DNA from: Nostoc sp. NMS9
GTDB taxonomy: Bacteria > Cyanobacteriota > Cyanobacteriia > Cyanobacteriales > Nostocaceae
DNA length: 64,000 bases
Direction of reading: 5' to 3'
Assembly (NCBI RefSeq): GCF_017114995.1
Contig: NZ_JABXKL010000092.1
Location: 62,001-126,000 of the forward strand
Shown: in pieces, positions 26,538 through 35,573 of the stretch
Numbering within the stretch: position 1 is the stretch's first letter
Layout: every line of letters begins with the position of its first letter
Program-made: the position numbers and the translations under genes
Notes under the pieces: model-generated
The model's database searches: none
Told to the model about the DNA's origin: nothing
What the model saw: the letters and a program-made list of their open reading frames with translations, nothing else

Positions 26538-27749
26538 ATGATACAAAAATGGCTTTCTATTGTTGGCATTGGGGAAGATGGATTACAGGGGTTAAGTGCG
26601 ATCGCTGTTTCTTTACTCGATCGAGCGAAAGTAATTGTGGGAGGCGATCGCCATTTATCGATGCTCCCTACAGATGACCAACGTGAGAAACTAGTCTGGA
26701 CATCTCCCATTAGTGCTTCAGTAGAGGAAATCATCCAACGTCGGGGTCAGTCAATCTGCGTACTCGCAAGCGGCGATCCGATGTGTTATGGCATTGGTGT
26801 CACCTTGATGCGGCGAATTCCCGTCTCTGAAATGACGATTATCCCCGCACCTTCAGCCTTCAGCCTCGCCTGTGCCAGAGTGGGATGGTCTTTAACTGAG
26901 GTAGAAACCTTGAGTTTGAATGGTCGTCCATCCTCCCTACTCCAGTCTTACATCTATCCGGGAGCGCGGCTGTTGATTTTGAGTGAGGGTAAAGACACAC
27001 CAGCACTCGTTGCTCAAATTTTGACAAATCGCGGCTATGGTGGCAGTAAAATCACTGTATTGGAGCGTATGGGCGGCGCTAATGAAAGAATTGTGGAAGG
27101 TACGGCTGCATCTTGGAGTGAAACTGAAGTTGCAGTGTTGAATGCGATCGCAGTTGATTGTATTGCTGATACTGGGGTTATCCCATTACCAAGATTACCA
27201 GGATTACCAGATAACGCCTACCACCACGATGGCCAATTAACGAAGCGTGAAGTTAGGGCAATCACCCTTGCAGCTTTAGCACCCACACCAGGAGAATTAT
27301 TGTGGGATGTGGGCGCGGGTTGCGGCTCAATTTCAATTGAATGGATGCGGAGTAATGCGCGATGTCGAGCGATTGCGATCGAACACAACTCCTCTAGACT
27401 ACTGTATATTGCTGACAACGCCGCCACTCTTGGTACTCCAAATCTCCAAATCATTGAAGGTAAAGCGCCCCATGCCCTGAAAGATTTGCCAGCACCAGAC
27501 GCCATTTTTATTGGTGGTGGGGTTACAGCAATGGGACTTTTTGATATTTGCTGGGAAGCATTGCGGCCGGGTGGGCGTTTAGTAGCGAATGTTGTCACGG
27601 TAGAGGGTGAGCAAACTTTATTTCAATGGCATGAACGAGTCGGTGGCAATTTAACTCGTATTGCCATTCAGCGGGCGGAACCTATTGGTAAATTTTTAGG
27701 TTGGCGAGCAATGGCGGCTGTGACGCAATGGGTAGTAGTGAAGTCTTAA
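26538..27749 (+). CDS. cobL: Precorrin-6Y C5,15-methyltransferase (CbiE-CbiT fusion)
   Basis: The 403-aa bifunctional enzyme of cobalamin synthesis methylates C5 and C15 of precorrin-6B/6Y and decarboxylates the acetate side chain. The N-terminal half (about 1-200) is a CbiE-type tetrapyrrole methylase (SIVGIGEDGLQGL, VLASGDPMCYGIG, IIPAPSAFSLACARVGW). The C-terminal half is CbiT, with the SAM-binding GELLWDVGAGCGSISIEWMR and APDAIFIGGG. No cobalamin riboswitch is visible upstream; it lies 46 bp after the VOC gene. Confidence 0.94.
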   Translation: MIQKWLSIVGIGEDGLQGLSAIAVSLLDRAKVIVGGDRHLSMLPTDDQREKLVWTSPISASVEEIIQRRGQSICVLASGDPMCYGIGVTLMRRIPVSEMTIIPAPSAFSLACARVGWSLTEVETLSLNGRPSSLLQSYIYPGARLLILSEGKDTPALVAQILTNRGYGGSKITVLERMGGANERIVEGTAASWSETEVAVLNAIAVDCIADTGVIPLPRLPGLPDNAYHHDGQLTKREVRAITLAALAPTPGELLWDVGAGCGSISIEWMRSNARCRAIAIEHNSSRLLYIADNAATLGTPNLQIIEGKAPHALKDLPAPDAIFIGGGVTAMGLFDICWEALRPGGRLVANVVTVEGEQTLFQWHERVGGNLTRIAIQRAEPIGKFLGWRAMAAVTQWVVVKS

Positions 27750-28082
27750 AAATTGAATAGTTAAAGGTTATAAGTGCGTAGACGCTTCGTCTTGTCGCAG
27801 ACATCGCTTTTGTAATTTGGTTATAACTTACGTAAATTCTTGCCTTGTTATACGCGGTATAGTTTGTAAAATGTATTTTGCTAAGACCATGAAGCATTAT
27901 CAGTATATTCTCTACCTCTACATACAGCAAAATGAATATCTGCTATACCTACAATCTGCTGTAAATTGGTGATTAATACACTTAATTTTTAGTACATCAC
28001 AAAATCGCCCTGCTCACTGATAGTAGTAACTCTGTTCTGGGTATACTAAACCATAGAAAGAAAATTATCATAACTAGATGCA
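27750..28082. other. Intergenic region with a dispersed repeat
   Basis: The left end has a copy of the GCGTAGACGC...GCAGACATCGC repeat (about 27773-27806). The rest is AT-rich and should carry the promoter of the large sensor kinase. No gene is supported. Confidence 0.5.
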
Positions 28083-31000
28083 ATGTTAATAGAATCAAAC
28101 GAACTATTTCTAATACTTGGCTATCGCCTTATTAAGCAATTATATTTAGGTAAAAAAACCTTAGTTTATCAAGCTATAAGAGAAAAAGATCAGCAATCAT
28201 TTATTTTAAAATTGATGCGTAATCAAGATCCTAGTTTTGCTGAAATTAATCAGTTTCATAATCAATACACCATTACCAAAAATCTTGAAATCCCAGGTAT
28301 AGTCAAACCAATAAGCCTAGAAAAATACGACAATAGATATATTATAGTAATGGAAGATGTTGGGAGTATTGCCCTTAATATCTGGCAGCAAGAAGAGCAG
28401 AAAAAAGGAAATTATTCTGTTTCATTGAGTGAGTTTTTCGATATTGCCATTGAAATTAGTGCAACTTTAGAACAGCTACATCGCCATCGCATCATTCACA
28501 AAGATATCAAACCTGCTAACATTTTGATTCATCCGATAACAGGTAAGACTAGAATCATCGATTTTAGTATTGCTAGTCTATTACCAAAAGAAATTCAATT
28601 TCTCACAAATCCCAACGTCCTAGAAGGTACTCTAGCTTATATTTCCCCTGAACAAACAGGACGCATGAATCGAGGTATAGACTACCGTACCGACTTTTAT
28701 TCCTTGGGTATCACCTTCTTTGAACTCCTGACAGGACAGCTACCCTTTAGTACCACTGAACCGATGGAGTTAGTCTACTCTCACATTGCCAAAGAACCGC
28801 CAAAAGCCAGCTATATTAACTCCAATATTCCCACAATTTTATCTGATATTATCAGCAAGCTGATGGCAAAAAATGCCGAAGACCGATATCAGAGTGCTCA
28901 TGGACTTAGGTATGACTTAGAGAAATGTCAAAACCAATGGCAAGAGAAAGGAAATATTACAGCCTTTAAATTAGGAATTCGAGATATCTCAAATCATTTT
29001 GCCATTCCTGAAAAACTTTATGGTCGTCAAAGAGAGATTGAAATTCTACTTGCTACTTTTGATCGGGTAACAAAGGGAAACACAGAAATGATTTTAGTCT
29101 CTGGTTACTCAGGGATTGGTAAAACTGCTGTGGTGAACGAAGTCCACAAACCCATTGCTAGACAGCGTAGTTACTTCATCAAAGGAAAATTTGACCAATT
29201 CCAACGTGATATCCCCTTGTCAGGATTGGTGCAAGCTTTGCGGGATTTAATTGGGCAAATACTCTCCGAAACAGATGCTCAAATTCAACAGTGGAAAACC
29301 AAAATTTTATCGGCATTGAGTACGCAATCTCAGGTAATCATTAATGTAATTCCTGAACTTGAAGTAATTATTGGTAAACAACCTCCATCTGCTGAACTTA
29401 CTGGTAGCGCTGCTCAAAATCGCTTCAATTTATTGTTCCAGAGATTTATTCAGGTATTCACTACTAAAGATCATCCTCTGGTTATTTTTCTAGATGATTT
29501 GCAATGGGCAGATACAGCTTCCTTGAAGTTTCTTCAATTATTAATGGATGGAACTTCTTCTCGCTTTGCTAAGGATGCAGAGAATATATCTGAAAATCAA
29601 GGTAGTTTACTACTCATTAGTGCCTATAGAGATAATGAAGTTTCAAATCTACATCCGCTACATTTAACACTACAAGAAATTGCTAAGACAGCAGGAGTAA
29701 TTAATACAATTAAACTTTTACCTTTAAGTCAGATTGATTTAAATTATTTAATTGCTGATACGCTGCGTTGTCCAGAAGCCATTGCTGTGCCTCTGACTCA
29801 AATGGTGTTTTTCAAAACTCAAGGGAACCCCTTCTTTACATTTCAATTTATCAAGTTATTATATGATGATGGATTAATTGAATTAAATTTTGATGCTGGG
29901 CACTGGAAGTATGATATTACCAAAATTAAGACTTTATCTCTTACGGATGATGTAGTAGAGTTTATGGGCATCCAAATAGGAAAATTGCCCGAAAATGTAC
30001 AAAATGTCTTAAAAATATCTGCTTGTATTGGTAATGAGTTTGACTTAAAAACATTATCAATTGTTAATGAAAAATCTGTAATAGATACTGCATCTGATTT
30101 ATGGCAAGCATTACTTGAAGGACTGATTATACCTCATAAAGATGGTTATAATTTTGCATCAGAAAATGATAGACAACTATTAAGCTTTTCAACTAGAGAA
30201 TCGGAAAATTTATCAACTAATAATTTGCAAATAGCTAAATATAAATTCGTACATGACAGAGTTCAGCAAGCAGCTTATTCTCTAATTTCCAAAGACCAAA
30301 TCAAGCAAATACACTTAAAAATTGGGCTGCTTATCTTGAAAAATACTCCAGTTGCCGAACGGGAAGAAAATATTTTTGAGCTTGTCAATCATTTCAATAT
30401 TGCATCTGAATTGATCACCAATCAAGCTAAACGTTATGAGTTAGCTGAAATGAGTCTGATTGCTGGACGTAAAGCTTTGGTATCAACAGCTTATTCATCG
30501 GCACTTAAGTATTTAACTAGTGGAATTGAGCTACTAGCAGATGATAGTTGGGATACTAAATACGATATCACCTTAGCTTTGTATAATACGGCAACAGAAG
30601 CGGCATATCTCAGTGGTGACTTTGAATATACAGAAAAATGTGTCCAGGTTGTGTTAGTAAAAGCGAAAACTCCACTAGATCGAGTGAAAGCTTATGAAGT
30701 TGAAATACAGTCTTATGGTGCACAAGGAAAAGAACTGGAAGCTGTCCATATTGCAAAAACCTTTTTGAAAACTTTGGGAGTAGAGTTTCCTACAAATCCC
30801 AGCCAATCAGATATTCAGTTAGCAATAGAGACAACATCTGCAAAAATGGCTAATAGATCCATTCAAGACTTAATTGAACTGCCGGAGATTACAGAAGCGC
30901 AACCACTGATAATCATGCGTATTCTATCTAGTGTAATTGCTCTTGCTTATACAGTTGCGCCAGAATTATTAGTCTTTATTATTCTGAAACAGATCAATTT

Positions 31001-33725
31001 ATCAATCAAATTTGGTAATTCTCCTTTGTCTGCTTTTGCGTATGTGATGTATGGAGTAATGTTGTGTGGAGTAATAGGAGACATTGATTCTGGATATAAA
31101 TTTGGGAAACTAGCTGATAGTTTGTTGCCTAATTTCCAAACAAGAGAAGTAACTGGCAAGGTTATGGAAACATTTAATCATCTTGTCAGACATTGGAAAG
31201 AGCATCTAAAGGAAACATTGAAACCTTTACTTGAGGCTTATACTACTAATCTTGAAGTAGGAGATATGGAATTTGCAGCTTATGCTCTTTATGGTTACTC
31301 TCAACATGCGTACTTTACAGGACAAGAACTAATAAAACTTGAACAATATATAGAAATATATAGTAATACTATTAAGCAAATAAAGCAAGAAAGAGTATTT
31401 TATTGGAATGAAATATTTCGGCAGACAATTTTGAATCTTCTTGGTGATGTTCAAAATCCGCAGAGTTTAATTGGTGAAGTTTATGATGAGGATAAAATGC
31501 TACCACTTCATCTGAAAGCTAAAGATGGAGGGGCACTTTTTTTCTTATATTTCTGCAAACTTCACCTATCTTATCTGCTGGCTGATTACTCTCAAGCTCT
31601 TAAAAACACAGTCATGGCAGAAAAGTACTTATCTGCTGTTATAGGTATGTTCGTGACTGCTCAATTTTATTTCTACGATTCATTGACGCATCTAGCAGTA
31701 TATTCTGATTTCAAGGAAGTTGAACAAAAAGAAGTCCTTCATAGAGTGACAGAAAATCAGAAAAAAATGCAAAACTGGGCAGATCAGGCTCCCATGAATC
31801 ACTTGCATAAATTTTATTTAGTAGAGGCGGAACGGCATCGAGTTCTTGGTCAATATCTTGAAGCGATAGATAATTATGAGTACGCTATTTCCCTTAGCAA
31901 AGAAAATGAGTACATTAACGAAGAAGCTCTTGCTTGTGAATTAGCTGCTAAATTTTATCTCGAATGGGGTAAACAAAGAATCGCCCAACTCTACCTCACT
32001 GATGCCTATTATTGCTATGTTCGCTGGGGAGCATTAGCCAAAGTTTATGACTTGCAAAAACGCTATCCTCAATTACTTCTCCCCATAATTCAGCAAGAAG
32101 AACTTAGCTATTCTTACAGTGAAAAGAATCTACCTGAACTGAGCCTACACCTATCTACACTTAGCAATAAATCTACTCTGGTGACGAATGAAACTGTCAT
32201 TGGCTCTAACACTAGTATTTCAGATATGTTAGATTTGGGAACTGTCATTAAAGCTTCTCAAGCAGTGTCTGGAGAGATTGAATTGGAGGCACTCCTTTCT
32301 ACTTTAATGGAAGTTGTGATGGAGAATGCAGGAGCTTCTAAATGTGTGCTGATATTGAGTGAAGCTAATAACTTAGACTTAACTGTTGCTGCAATTAGTT
32401 CTGGTTCTACTTTTAGAGATACTCACACAGAGTTTTTATCTATTCCTTTCGAGTCCAGCGATCTTGTTCCTATCTCTTTGATTAATTATGTCAAACGAAC
32501 CCAAGAAATATTAGTAATTGATGACATTAAAGCTAAAGCTGCTTTTGCGGTAGATAGTTATATTAACCGTGAGGAACCAAAAAGCATATTATGTATTCCG
32601 ATGCTTAATCAAGGTAAATTGCTGGGGCTGATTTATCTAGAAAATAATTTAACTACAGGAGCATTTACACGCGATCGCCTAGAAGTTCTCAAACTCTTAA
32701 CTATCCAAGCTGCAATTTCTTTAGAAAATGCCATTCTCTACAATAATTTGGCTGAAGTGAATGAGCAATTGGAAGAATACAGTCATATACTAGAGGAAAG
32801 GGTGGTAGTAAGAACAGCAGAACTTAACGAAAAAAATCAGCATCTGCAAGAAGCTCTAGAAGAATTACAAAGTACCCAAAGTCAATTAATCCAAAGTGAA
32901 AAAATGTCTTCTTTAGGGCAAATGGTAGCGGGAATTGCCCATGAAATTAATAACCCTATCAATTTTATTCATGGTAATATTAATCATGCAAGTGATTATG
33001 TTCAACAATTGCTAGATTTGATTAATATCTATCAGCAACAGTATCCCTATCCCTCAGCAATAGTGGAGCAAAAAATTGAGGAAATGGATGTACAATTCTT
33101 GACAGAAGACCTCCCAAGGGTTCTCGATTCTATGAAGGTGGGAAGTTCCCGTATCCGAAATATTATTCTGAGCTTACGTAATTTCTCTCGTCTAGATGAA
33201 TCAGAAATGAAGCCTGTAAATATTCATGAAGGCATCGACAGTACTTTAATGATTTTGCAGCACCGACTCAAGGAAAAAAGCATAGACGCAAAGCTTGTCG
33301 ATAGACATCGCCCAGAAATTGAGGTCTTTAAAGAATACGCACAACTGCCGAATGTTATTTGCTATGCCGGTCAACTCAACCAAGTGTTTATGAATATTTT
33401 AAGTAATGCGATCGATGCTTTAGAGGACTACAACTATGGAGAAGATTCTCCCAGCAAAAATCCTCAGATTCGTATTCGTACTGAACTAGGAGAAGTAAAC
33501 ACGTTGAAGATTCGGATTGCTGATAACGGTTATGGCATGACTGCACAGGTGCAGCAGAAAATATTTGATCCATTTTTTACCACTAAAGCAGTAGGAAGTG
33601 GTACAGGGTTGGGGTTGTCAATTAGCTATCAAGTGGTAGTGGACAAACACAAGGGTCAGTTAAGCTGCAAATCAACTCTGGGAGAGGGAACTGAGTTTGT
33701 GATTGAGATTCCAATGCAACAGTGA
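28083..33725 (+). CDS. Ser/Thr kinase - AAA ATPase - GAF - histidine kinase (HstK-like)
   Basis: A signalling protein of 1880 aa. Order: Ser/Thr kinase (about 10-282; catalytic loop HKDIKPANIL, activation-loop end YISPEQTGR), AAA/STAND ATPase (about 310-540; Walker A SGYSGIGKTAV, Walker B LVIFLDDLQWAD), a long helical TPR-like region (about 700-1330), GAF (about 1380-1550), coiled coil, HisKA with the phospho-His in AGIAHEINNP (about 1610-1700), and HATPase (NGYGMT, GSGTGLGLSIS; to the C-terminus). The DFG motif reads DFS (RIIDFSIAS). The layout matches the HstK group of heterocystous cyanobacteria, where dual kinase activity is assumed. No receiver partner adjoins it except a dead fragment downstream. 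The kinase core closely resembles that at 49970-51589. Confidence 0.92.
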   Translation: MLIESNELFLILGYRLIKQLYLGKKTLVYQAIREKDQQSFILKLMRNQDPSFAEINQFHNQYTITKNLEIPGIVKPISLEKYDNRYIIVMEDVGSIALNIWQQEEQKKGNYSVSLSEFFDIAIEISATLEQLHRHRIIHKDIKPANILIHPITGKTRIIDFSIASLLPKEIQFLTNPNVLEGTLAYISPEQTGRMNRGIDYRTDFYSLGITFFELLTGQLPFSTTEPMELVYSHIAKEPPKASYINSNIPTILSDIISKLMAKNAEDRYQSAHGLRYDLEKCQNQWQEKGNITAFKLGIRDISNHFAIPEKLYGRQREIEILLATFDRVTKGNTEMILVSGYSGIGKTAVVNEVHKPIARQRSYFIKGKFDQFQRDIPLSGLVQALRDLIGQILSETDAQIQQWKTKILSALSTQSQVIINVIPELEVIIGKQPPSAELTGSAAQNRFNLLFQRFIQVFTTKDHPLVIFLDDLQWADTASLKFLQLLMDGTSSRFAKDAENISENQGSLLLISAYRDNEVSNLHPLHLTLQEIAKTAGVINTIKLLPLSQIDLNYLIADTLRCPEAIAVPLTQMVFFKTQGNPFFTFQFIKLLYDDGLIELNFDAGHWKYDITKIKTLSLTDDVVEFMGIQIGKLPENVQNVLKISACIGNEFDLKTLSIVNEKSVIDTASDLWQALLEGLIIPHKDGYNFASENDRQLLSFSTRESENLSTNNLQIAKYKFVHDRVQQAAYSLISKDQIKQIHLKIGLLILKNTPVAEREENIFELVNHFNIASELITNQAKRYELAEMSLIAGRKALVSTAYSSALKYLTSGIELLADDSWDTKYDITLALYNTATEAAYLSGDFEYTEKCVQVVLVKAKTPLDRVKAYEVEIQSYGAQGKELEAVHIAKTFLKTLGVEFPTNPSQSDIQLAIETTSAKMANRSIQDLIELPEITEAQPLIIMRILSSVIALAYTVAPELLVFIILKQINLSIKFGNSPLSAFAYVMYGVMLCGVIGDIDSGYKFGKLADSLLPNFQTREVTGKVMETFNHLVRHWKEHLKETLKPLLEAYTTNLEVGDMEFAAYALYGYSQHAYFTGQELIKLEQYIEIYSNTIKQIKQERVFYWNEIFRQTILNLLGDVQNPQSLIGEVYDEDKMLPLHLKAKDGGALFFLYFCKLHLSYLLADYSQALKNTVMAEKYLSAVIGMFVTAQFYFYDSLTHLAVYSDFKEVEQKEVLHRVTENQKKMQNWADQAPMNHLHKFYLVEAERHRVLGQYLEAIDNYEYAISLSKENEYINEEALACELAAKFYLEWGKQRIAQLYLTDAYYCYVRWGALAKVYDLQKRYPQLLLPIIQQEELSYSYSEKNLPELSLHLSTLSNKSTLVTNETVIGSNTSISDMLDLGTVIKASQAVSGEIELEALLSTLMEVVMENAGASKCVLILSEANNLDLTVAAISSGSTFRDTHTEFLSIPFESSDLVPISLINYVKRTQEILVIDDIKAKAAFAVDSYINREEPKSILCIPMLNQGKLLGLIYLENNLTTGAFTRDRLEVLKLLTIQAAISLENAILYNNLAEVNEQLEEYSHILEERVVVRTAELNEKNQHLQEALEELQSTQSQLIQSEKMSSLGQMVAGIAHEINNPINFIHGNINHASDYVQQLLDLINIYQQQYPYPSAIVEQKIEEMDVQFLTEDLPRVLDSMKVGSSRIRNIILSLRNFSRLDESEMKPVNIHEGIDSTLMILQHRLKEKSIDAKLVDRHRPEIEVFKEYAQLPNVICYAGQLNQVFMNILSNAIDALEDYNYGEDSPSKNPQIRIRTELGEVNTLKIRIADNGYGMTAQVQQKIFDPFFTTKAVGSGTGLGLSISYQVVVDKHKGQLSCKSTLGEGTEFVIEIPMQQ

Positions 33726-33926
33726 GACAAGCTACCGTTACTGAAAAATTTGGCGTTGCATAATGGCGGTATGAATCATTGCGGAACTGAAACATCCTAA
33801 ATAGATGGCTTACAGCGATCGCTTCTTCATTATTCTCTAGAAGTAAAGATTGTTTTGGGTTTTTGAGCCTTAATAAGTGGATAATAAAGGTTTAAGAGTT
33901 CTCGCCGTCGGCGAGGATTGAGAAAC
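33726..33926. other. Intergenic region with a short hairpin
   Basis: The only structure seen is the hairpin CTCGCC-GTC-GGCGAG at 33900-33914, directly before the receiver fragment. A HIP1 octamer lies at about 33816. Confidence 0.4.
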
Positions 33927-34058
33927 TTGTCAGGACATAAAGGAAAAATCCTGGTAGTAGACGATAAAGCCAGCATCCGCCGGATTTTGCAGACACGTTT
34001 TGAGATGATTGGCTACGATCCCAAACTTGTTAGAGTTGATTGTCACAGCAAGAGGTAA
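33927..34058 (+). pseudogene. N-terminal fragment of an RpaB-like response regulator
   Basis: From TTG 33927 the codons read SGHKGKILVVDDKASIRRIL then QTRFEMIGYD, the first 30 or so residues of an OmpR-type receiver close to RpaB/Ycf27, and then diverge to VRVDCHSKR and a stop. The acidic DD pair is present, but the phospho-acceptor half is gone. Only 43 codons remain, so it is a truncated remnant. Confidence 0.7.
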
Positions 34059-34111
34059 TGGTTATTTTTTCCCACGAATTATTTCTAACAGAGCAGGAAT
34101 AGCAGAGAAAT

Positions 34112-34792
34112 ATGACTAAGCTCATCTTAATTACAGGTATAAGCAAAGGTCTAGGTTATGCGATGACCGAGGGTTTTATTCAAGAGGGACATACTGTTAT
34201 TGGTTGCGCTCGTTCATCAGATGCTATCGATAAAATACGCCAGAAGTTTAGTGCGCCCAACGATTTCACCTCTGTAGATGTGGCAAATGAACAGCTTGTA
34301 AAAAAATGGGCAGAAGACGTACTTCACAAATATGCACCGCCAGATATAGTGATTAATAATGCGGCAATTACTAATTACCCAGCACCTTTGTGGGAAATAC
34401 CATCCGAAGAATTTTCTGATCTAATAGATATTAATATAAAGGGAGTAGTGAATATAATTCGCCATTTCGTACCAGCAATGGTAAAAAACAAACGGGGTAT
34501 TATTGTTAACTTTAGTTCTGGCTGGGGACGTTCTACTTCAGCCCAAGTTGCACCATACTGTGCTTCCAAATGGGCAATAGAAGGATTAACTCGTTCTTTG
34601 GCACAAGAATTGCCGACTGGTATGGCAGCTATACCTCTTAATCCAGGGATTATTCATACAGATATGCTCTCTATTAGCTTTGGAGAAGAAGCTGCTAATT
34701 ATACACCTGTGTCCGATTGGGTATTGAAAGCTGTGCCATTTATTCTCAAGTTAAAACCAAAAGATAACGGGATTCCTTTGACTGTAAATTAA
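34112..34792 (+). CDS. Short-chain dehydrogenase/reductase
   Basis: A 226-aa classical SDR. The NAD(P)-binding motif is TGISKGLGYAM at residues 8-18, followed by the structural NNAA motif (VINNAAITN), catalytic Ser in IIVNFSSGWGR and YxxxK in YCASKWAIEG. An Arg in GCARSSD after beta-2 suggests NADP(H). The substrate is unknown. It is convergent with the next gene and does not belong to the halogenase operon, which is on the other strand. Confidence 0.88.
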   Translation: MTKLILITGISKGLGYAMTEGFIQEGHTVIGCARSSDAIDKIRQKFSAPNDFTSVDVANEQLVKKWAEDVLHKYAPPDIVINNAAITNYPAPLWEIPSEEFSDLIDINIKGVVNIIRHFVPAMVKNKRGIIVNFSSGWGRSTSAQVAPYCASKWAIEGLTRSLAQELPTGMAAIPLNPGIIHTDMLSISFGEEAANYTPVSDWVLKAVPFILKLKPKDNGIPLTVN

Positions 34793-34799
34793 CCTTCTC

Positions 34800-35210
34800 T
34801 CAATTGCGATCGTTGCGATTAGGTGCCGACAGTTGAATCATCTCAGAAAAACGTGAATACTTAACCATATCGGTAGGGGGATAATCTGCCGACACTGCAA
34901 GTAACCCAATTTTTATATCCTCGAAATAAATTACACCCCCAATACGTCCTTCAACTTGGAAAGCTCCATGAAATAAATGATACGGAGCTATGTAGATCAG
35001 GAAAAAGTCAGTAATCTTTATTGCCCTACCAAACATCTGCTGACAAGTTTTGTGGAGGACAGCATCTAGGTATTCATTATAGGCAGGCTCACCCAGGTCG
35101 GTGAATTCTGGCTGATCCGCAAAATGATCCATATAAAATAACCAGATATGGGACAAGTCTGCAACGTCCGTCAGTTTTTGCTTAAGTTCCTGCAATCGGT
35201 TGATTTTCAT
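34800..35210 (-). CDS. Conserved hypothetical protein
   Basis: A 136-aa soluble protein, about 15.8 kDa, rich in aromatic residues (HIWLFYMDHF, DFFLIYIAPYHLFHGAF, GGVIYFEDIKIGLLAV). The alternating beta-like hydrophobics suggest a small alpha/beta fold. I do not recognise the family. It lies on the same strand as the halogenase operon but is separated from it by an SDR remnant, so cotranscription is doubtful. Confidence 0.6.
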   Translation of the reverse strand: MKINRLQELKQKLTDVADLSHIWLFYMDHFADQPEFTDLGEPAYNEYLDAVLHKTCQQMFGRAIKITDFFLIYIAPYHLFHGAFQVEGRIGGVIYFEDIKIGLLAVSADYPPTDMVKYSRFSEMIQLSAPNRNDRN

Positions 35211-35250
35211 AGTGTGGGTATTGAGTAGATGGGGCGAGCAGACAGCACTG

Positions 35251-35445
35251 TTAAAAATCTACCACAGCGATCGCTGCTGCCCGACCAATGCCAGAATCGC
35301 CGCCTGTGACGAGTGCCTTGCGTCCCACTAGCCGTCCAGAACCCTGATAACTTGTCTCACCATGATCGGGTCGCGGGATCATTTTGCTGACAAGACCGGG
35401 TGGCTCCTGTGGTTGTTGCGATCAAGGGCGGACTCGGATATTGCT
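35251..35445 (-). pseudogene. Remnant of an SDR (glucose-dehydrogenase-like) gene
   Basis: On the minus strand the codons read QEPPGLVSKMIPRPDHGETS then YQGSGRLVGRKALVTGGDSG and IGRAAAIAV before VDF-stop. That is the N-terminus and nucleotide-binding loop (TGGDSGIG) of a stress-type SDR. A frame change near 35424 joins it to KQYPSPP upstream. The catalytic YxxxK part is missing. The rest of the 35211-35573 gap has no gene. Confidence 0.7.
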
Positions 35446-35573
35446 TGACTGGGTTCTGCTAGGCTCTAAAGAAGTACCCTACCTTTTGGCTTAAATCGGA
35501 ATCGTTATAAGGAGCAGTTTGCGATCGTGAGTGGTTTGGAGTTGACTGAAGCTAAGGATAGTAAGAGTTGATA

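Noticed and set aside
34112..34792. Including the SDR in the halogenase operon
   Set aside because: It is on the opposite strand and separated by a hypothetical gene and an SDR remnant.
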